From NCBI RefSeq assembly GCF_037975245.1, contig NC_092572.1, positions 14,452,269 to 14,516,268 on the forward strand: a DNA stretch of 64,000 bases, given 5' to 3'. Made by a program: the position numbers and the translations under genes. Positions 62,482 to 64,000 of the stretch are shown here, piece by piece (position 1 is the first letter of the stretch; each line of letters begins with the position of its first letter). The notes under the pieces are model-generated. The model saw only the letters and a program-made list of their open reading frames with translations. It did no database searches and was not told where the DNA came from. The DNA comes from Apostichopus japonicus. Taxonomy: Eukaryota; Echinodermata; Holothuroidea; Aspidochirotida; Stichopodidae.

Positions 62482-62655
62482 CTTTATGTTTTTGCGTTGG
62501 TCGTCGATAAGAAAATGCACTGTTCTATTGGTAAAATCTTCGTTTCTTTCCGGAAATGATCGTATTTGAGTCTCTAAAGTATCCTTTATCGAGCTACGAT
62601 ACTCGTAAACCCGAATGACATTGGGATGTTTGCGAATTTTACCGATTACATCCAT
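62482..62655 (-). CDS. First coding exon of an unrecognised minus-strand gene
   Basis: ATG at 62655 opens MDVIGKIRKHPNVIRVYEYR, and 58 codons run without stop to RKNIK, ending in phase 0 at ATAAAG|gtaagt, a perfect donor. The composition is charged and soluble (ERNEDFTNRTVHFLIDDQRK). I recognised no family. Downstream exons were not found within 61-62.4 kb; they may be small or may lie beyond the decayed Copia fragment. Confidence 0.5.
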
Positions 62656-62929
62656 ACATGGAAGTAGCGAACCGAAGTCCGTAGAACCGGATTTGCGCGA
62701 AACAATTACTTCCGGGTCAAGTAGCTGTGCTCGAAAATTTGCTAGTAACGGTCATATATTGAGGTCAGACTTCCAACTGGTATGATAGTAATATTTAGTA
62801 GTGTAGGGTCTACTCGTTTGTATTGGGCTTTAACCTAGTGAAGTTGCATATAACAAGGTTTGAACCTAACTGGAGACCAAAACTTCCCGGTACGTAACAC
62901 CTTACCTAACACCAAAAATAAATGAAGAG

Positions 62930-64000
62930 GCGCGGGAGGGGGGGGGGGGGGTCGGGGGTCGGACAGAGGATTCAAGAAATTATGTAATATATTGGCTTCT
63001 TTAATAGTGCAGTTCCTAAAGGGTCTACTCGTTTGTATTGGATTTTAATGCCTTCTAAATCGCTTAATTTTCAAACATGTTCTGTGAAGACTTCTATATT
63101 TCAGTCATACTTTCCCAAGCGTTGGCACAATTCCCCTAAGCGTGGGCACAATAAAGTTACTGTCACACATGCATGTTAACCAATATGTATATGGGTATAT
63201 ATGTATATGTGTCAGGGGGGGGGTCGGGTGTCGGAAAGAGGATTCTAACATAAAGGCTTCTTTAATAGTGCAAAGCGTGGGCACAATAAAGTTACTGTCA
63301 CACATGCATGTTAACCAATATGTATATGTGTATATATGTATATGTGTCGGGGGGGGGGGGGTGGTCGGGTGTCGGAAAGAGGATTCAAGAAAGTATGAAA
63401 TATATAGGCTTCTTTAATAGTGCAGTTCCTAAAGGGTCTACTCGTTTGTATTGGGTTTTAATTCCTTCTAAATTGCTTAATGTTCAAACGGTTTCTGTGA
63501 AGACTACTATATTTCAGTAATACTTTCCCAAGCGTGGGCACAATTCCCCTAAGCGTGGGCACAATAAAGTTACTGTCACACATGCATGTTAACAATATGT
63601 ATATGTGTATATCATATATGTGTCGGGGGGGGGGGTCGGGGGTCGGAAAGAGGATTCAAGAAAGTATGTAAGATATATACTATATGTACTATATTTTAGT
63701 CATACTTTCCCAAGCGTGGGCACAATTCTCCTAAGCGTGGGCACAATAAAGTTACTGTCACACATGCATGTTAACCAATATGTATATGTGTATATATGTA
63801 TATGTGTCGGGGGGGGGGTCGGGTGTCGGAAAGAGGATTCAAGAAAGTATGTAATATATAGGCTTCTTTAATAGTGCAGTTCCTAAAGGGTCTACTCGTT
63901 TGTATTGGGTTTTAATTCCTTCTAAATTGCTTAATTTTCAAACGGTTTCTGTGAAGACTTCTATATTTCAGTCATACTTTCCCAAGCGTGGGCACAATTC
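62930..64000. repeat. Tandem minisatellite with G runs, mixed units of roughly 200-430 bp, continuing past the window end
   Basis: Recurring blocks: CCCAAGCGTGGGCACAATTC, AAGTTACTGTCACACATGCA, CAATATGTATATGTGTATAT, TGTCGGGGGGGGGTCGG, CGGAAAGAGGATTCAAGA and AAAGGGTCTACTCGTTTGTA. They occur from about 62930, 63120, 63280, 63530 and 63710 onward, with some blocks skipped in some units. The array is still going at base 64,000. Confidence 0.9.

Noticed and set aside
63105-64000. CRISPR-like array
   Set aside because: Units are long, unequal and contiguous with no spacers between short identical repeats, and the genome is animal; it is a minisatellite.

Overview
The window is animal genomic DNA: AT-rich, intron-rich and full of mobile-element debris and microsatellites, with GT-AG introns that keep reading phase and phase-1 exons that each carry one immunoglobulin (Ig) domain. 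The repeat types (tRNA-derived SINEs ending in TA runs, a Penelope-like element, an L1/Tx1-like LINE, GGCCTA-rich stretches) suggest a marine invertebrate deuterostome. An echinoderm, perhaps a sea cucumber, is my best guess, but this is inference.

Two large genes lie head to head, with start codons 1.15 kb apart (22,444 and 23,595). Gene A (minus strand, 22,444 to 7,612) could be assembled by hand from 15 coding exons that join in frame to 850 codons: signal peptide, four Ig-like exons, one membrane helix and a tyrosine-kinase-like domain. The kinase-like domain has lost its key residues: the glycine loop is degenerate, HRD reads HPG, DFG reads DFC, and no lysine is evident at the VAVK position. 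It is a receptor pseudokinase.

Gene B (plus strand, 23,595 to 49,147) is the main discovery. Twenty-three small exons join in frame to 663 codons: signal peptide, Ig ectodomain, membrane helix, basic stop-transfer segment, a tandem array of 63-nt exons each coding 21 residues (three heptads), and a C-terminal domain that aligns along its length with the kinesin-14 motor. The motor homology domain lacks the P-loop, switch I and switch II signatures, as in the yeast non-motor kinesin Vik1. I know of no described Ig receptor tethered to a kinesin-like pseudomotor. Both neighbours are therefore Ig receptors with an apparently dead enzymatic cytoplasmic fold, and they could share a promoter.

Layout. 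1-7.6 kb: no gene seen, with a diverged 1.2-kb tandem duplication at 4.6-6.9 kb. 7.6-22.4 kb: gene A, with a degenerate SAM-like gene piece nested antisense (15.3-17.2 kb) and a 5'-truncated LINE with a 15-bp target-site duplication (20.65-22.02 kb). 22.4-23.6 kb: shared intergenic region. 23.6-49.1 kb: gene B. Its introns hold a dead THAP-type transposase-like gene (25.6-29 kb), a three-copy duplication of one coiled-coil exon (32.4-34 kb), a 1.8-kb CTTCTC/CTCCTT microsatellite (34.05-35.87 kb), a 220-bp hairpin (36.7 kb), a Penelope-like element (43.0-44.6 kb, minus) and SINEs in TA runs (45-45.7 kb).

49.2-64 kb has no complete gene: a short-TIR DNA element in two copies (51.85 and 54.4 kb), a possible minus-strand exon pair at 52.5-52.9 kb, a 285-bp tandem duplication (55.2 kb), another SINE (55.9 kb), a decayed Copia gag (60.0-60.5 kb, minus), one clean first coding exon of an unknown minus-strand gene (62.5-62.7 kb) and a G-run minisatellite reaching the window end. 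All exon models were made by eye from splice sites, phase and protein sense. Transcript data were not available.
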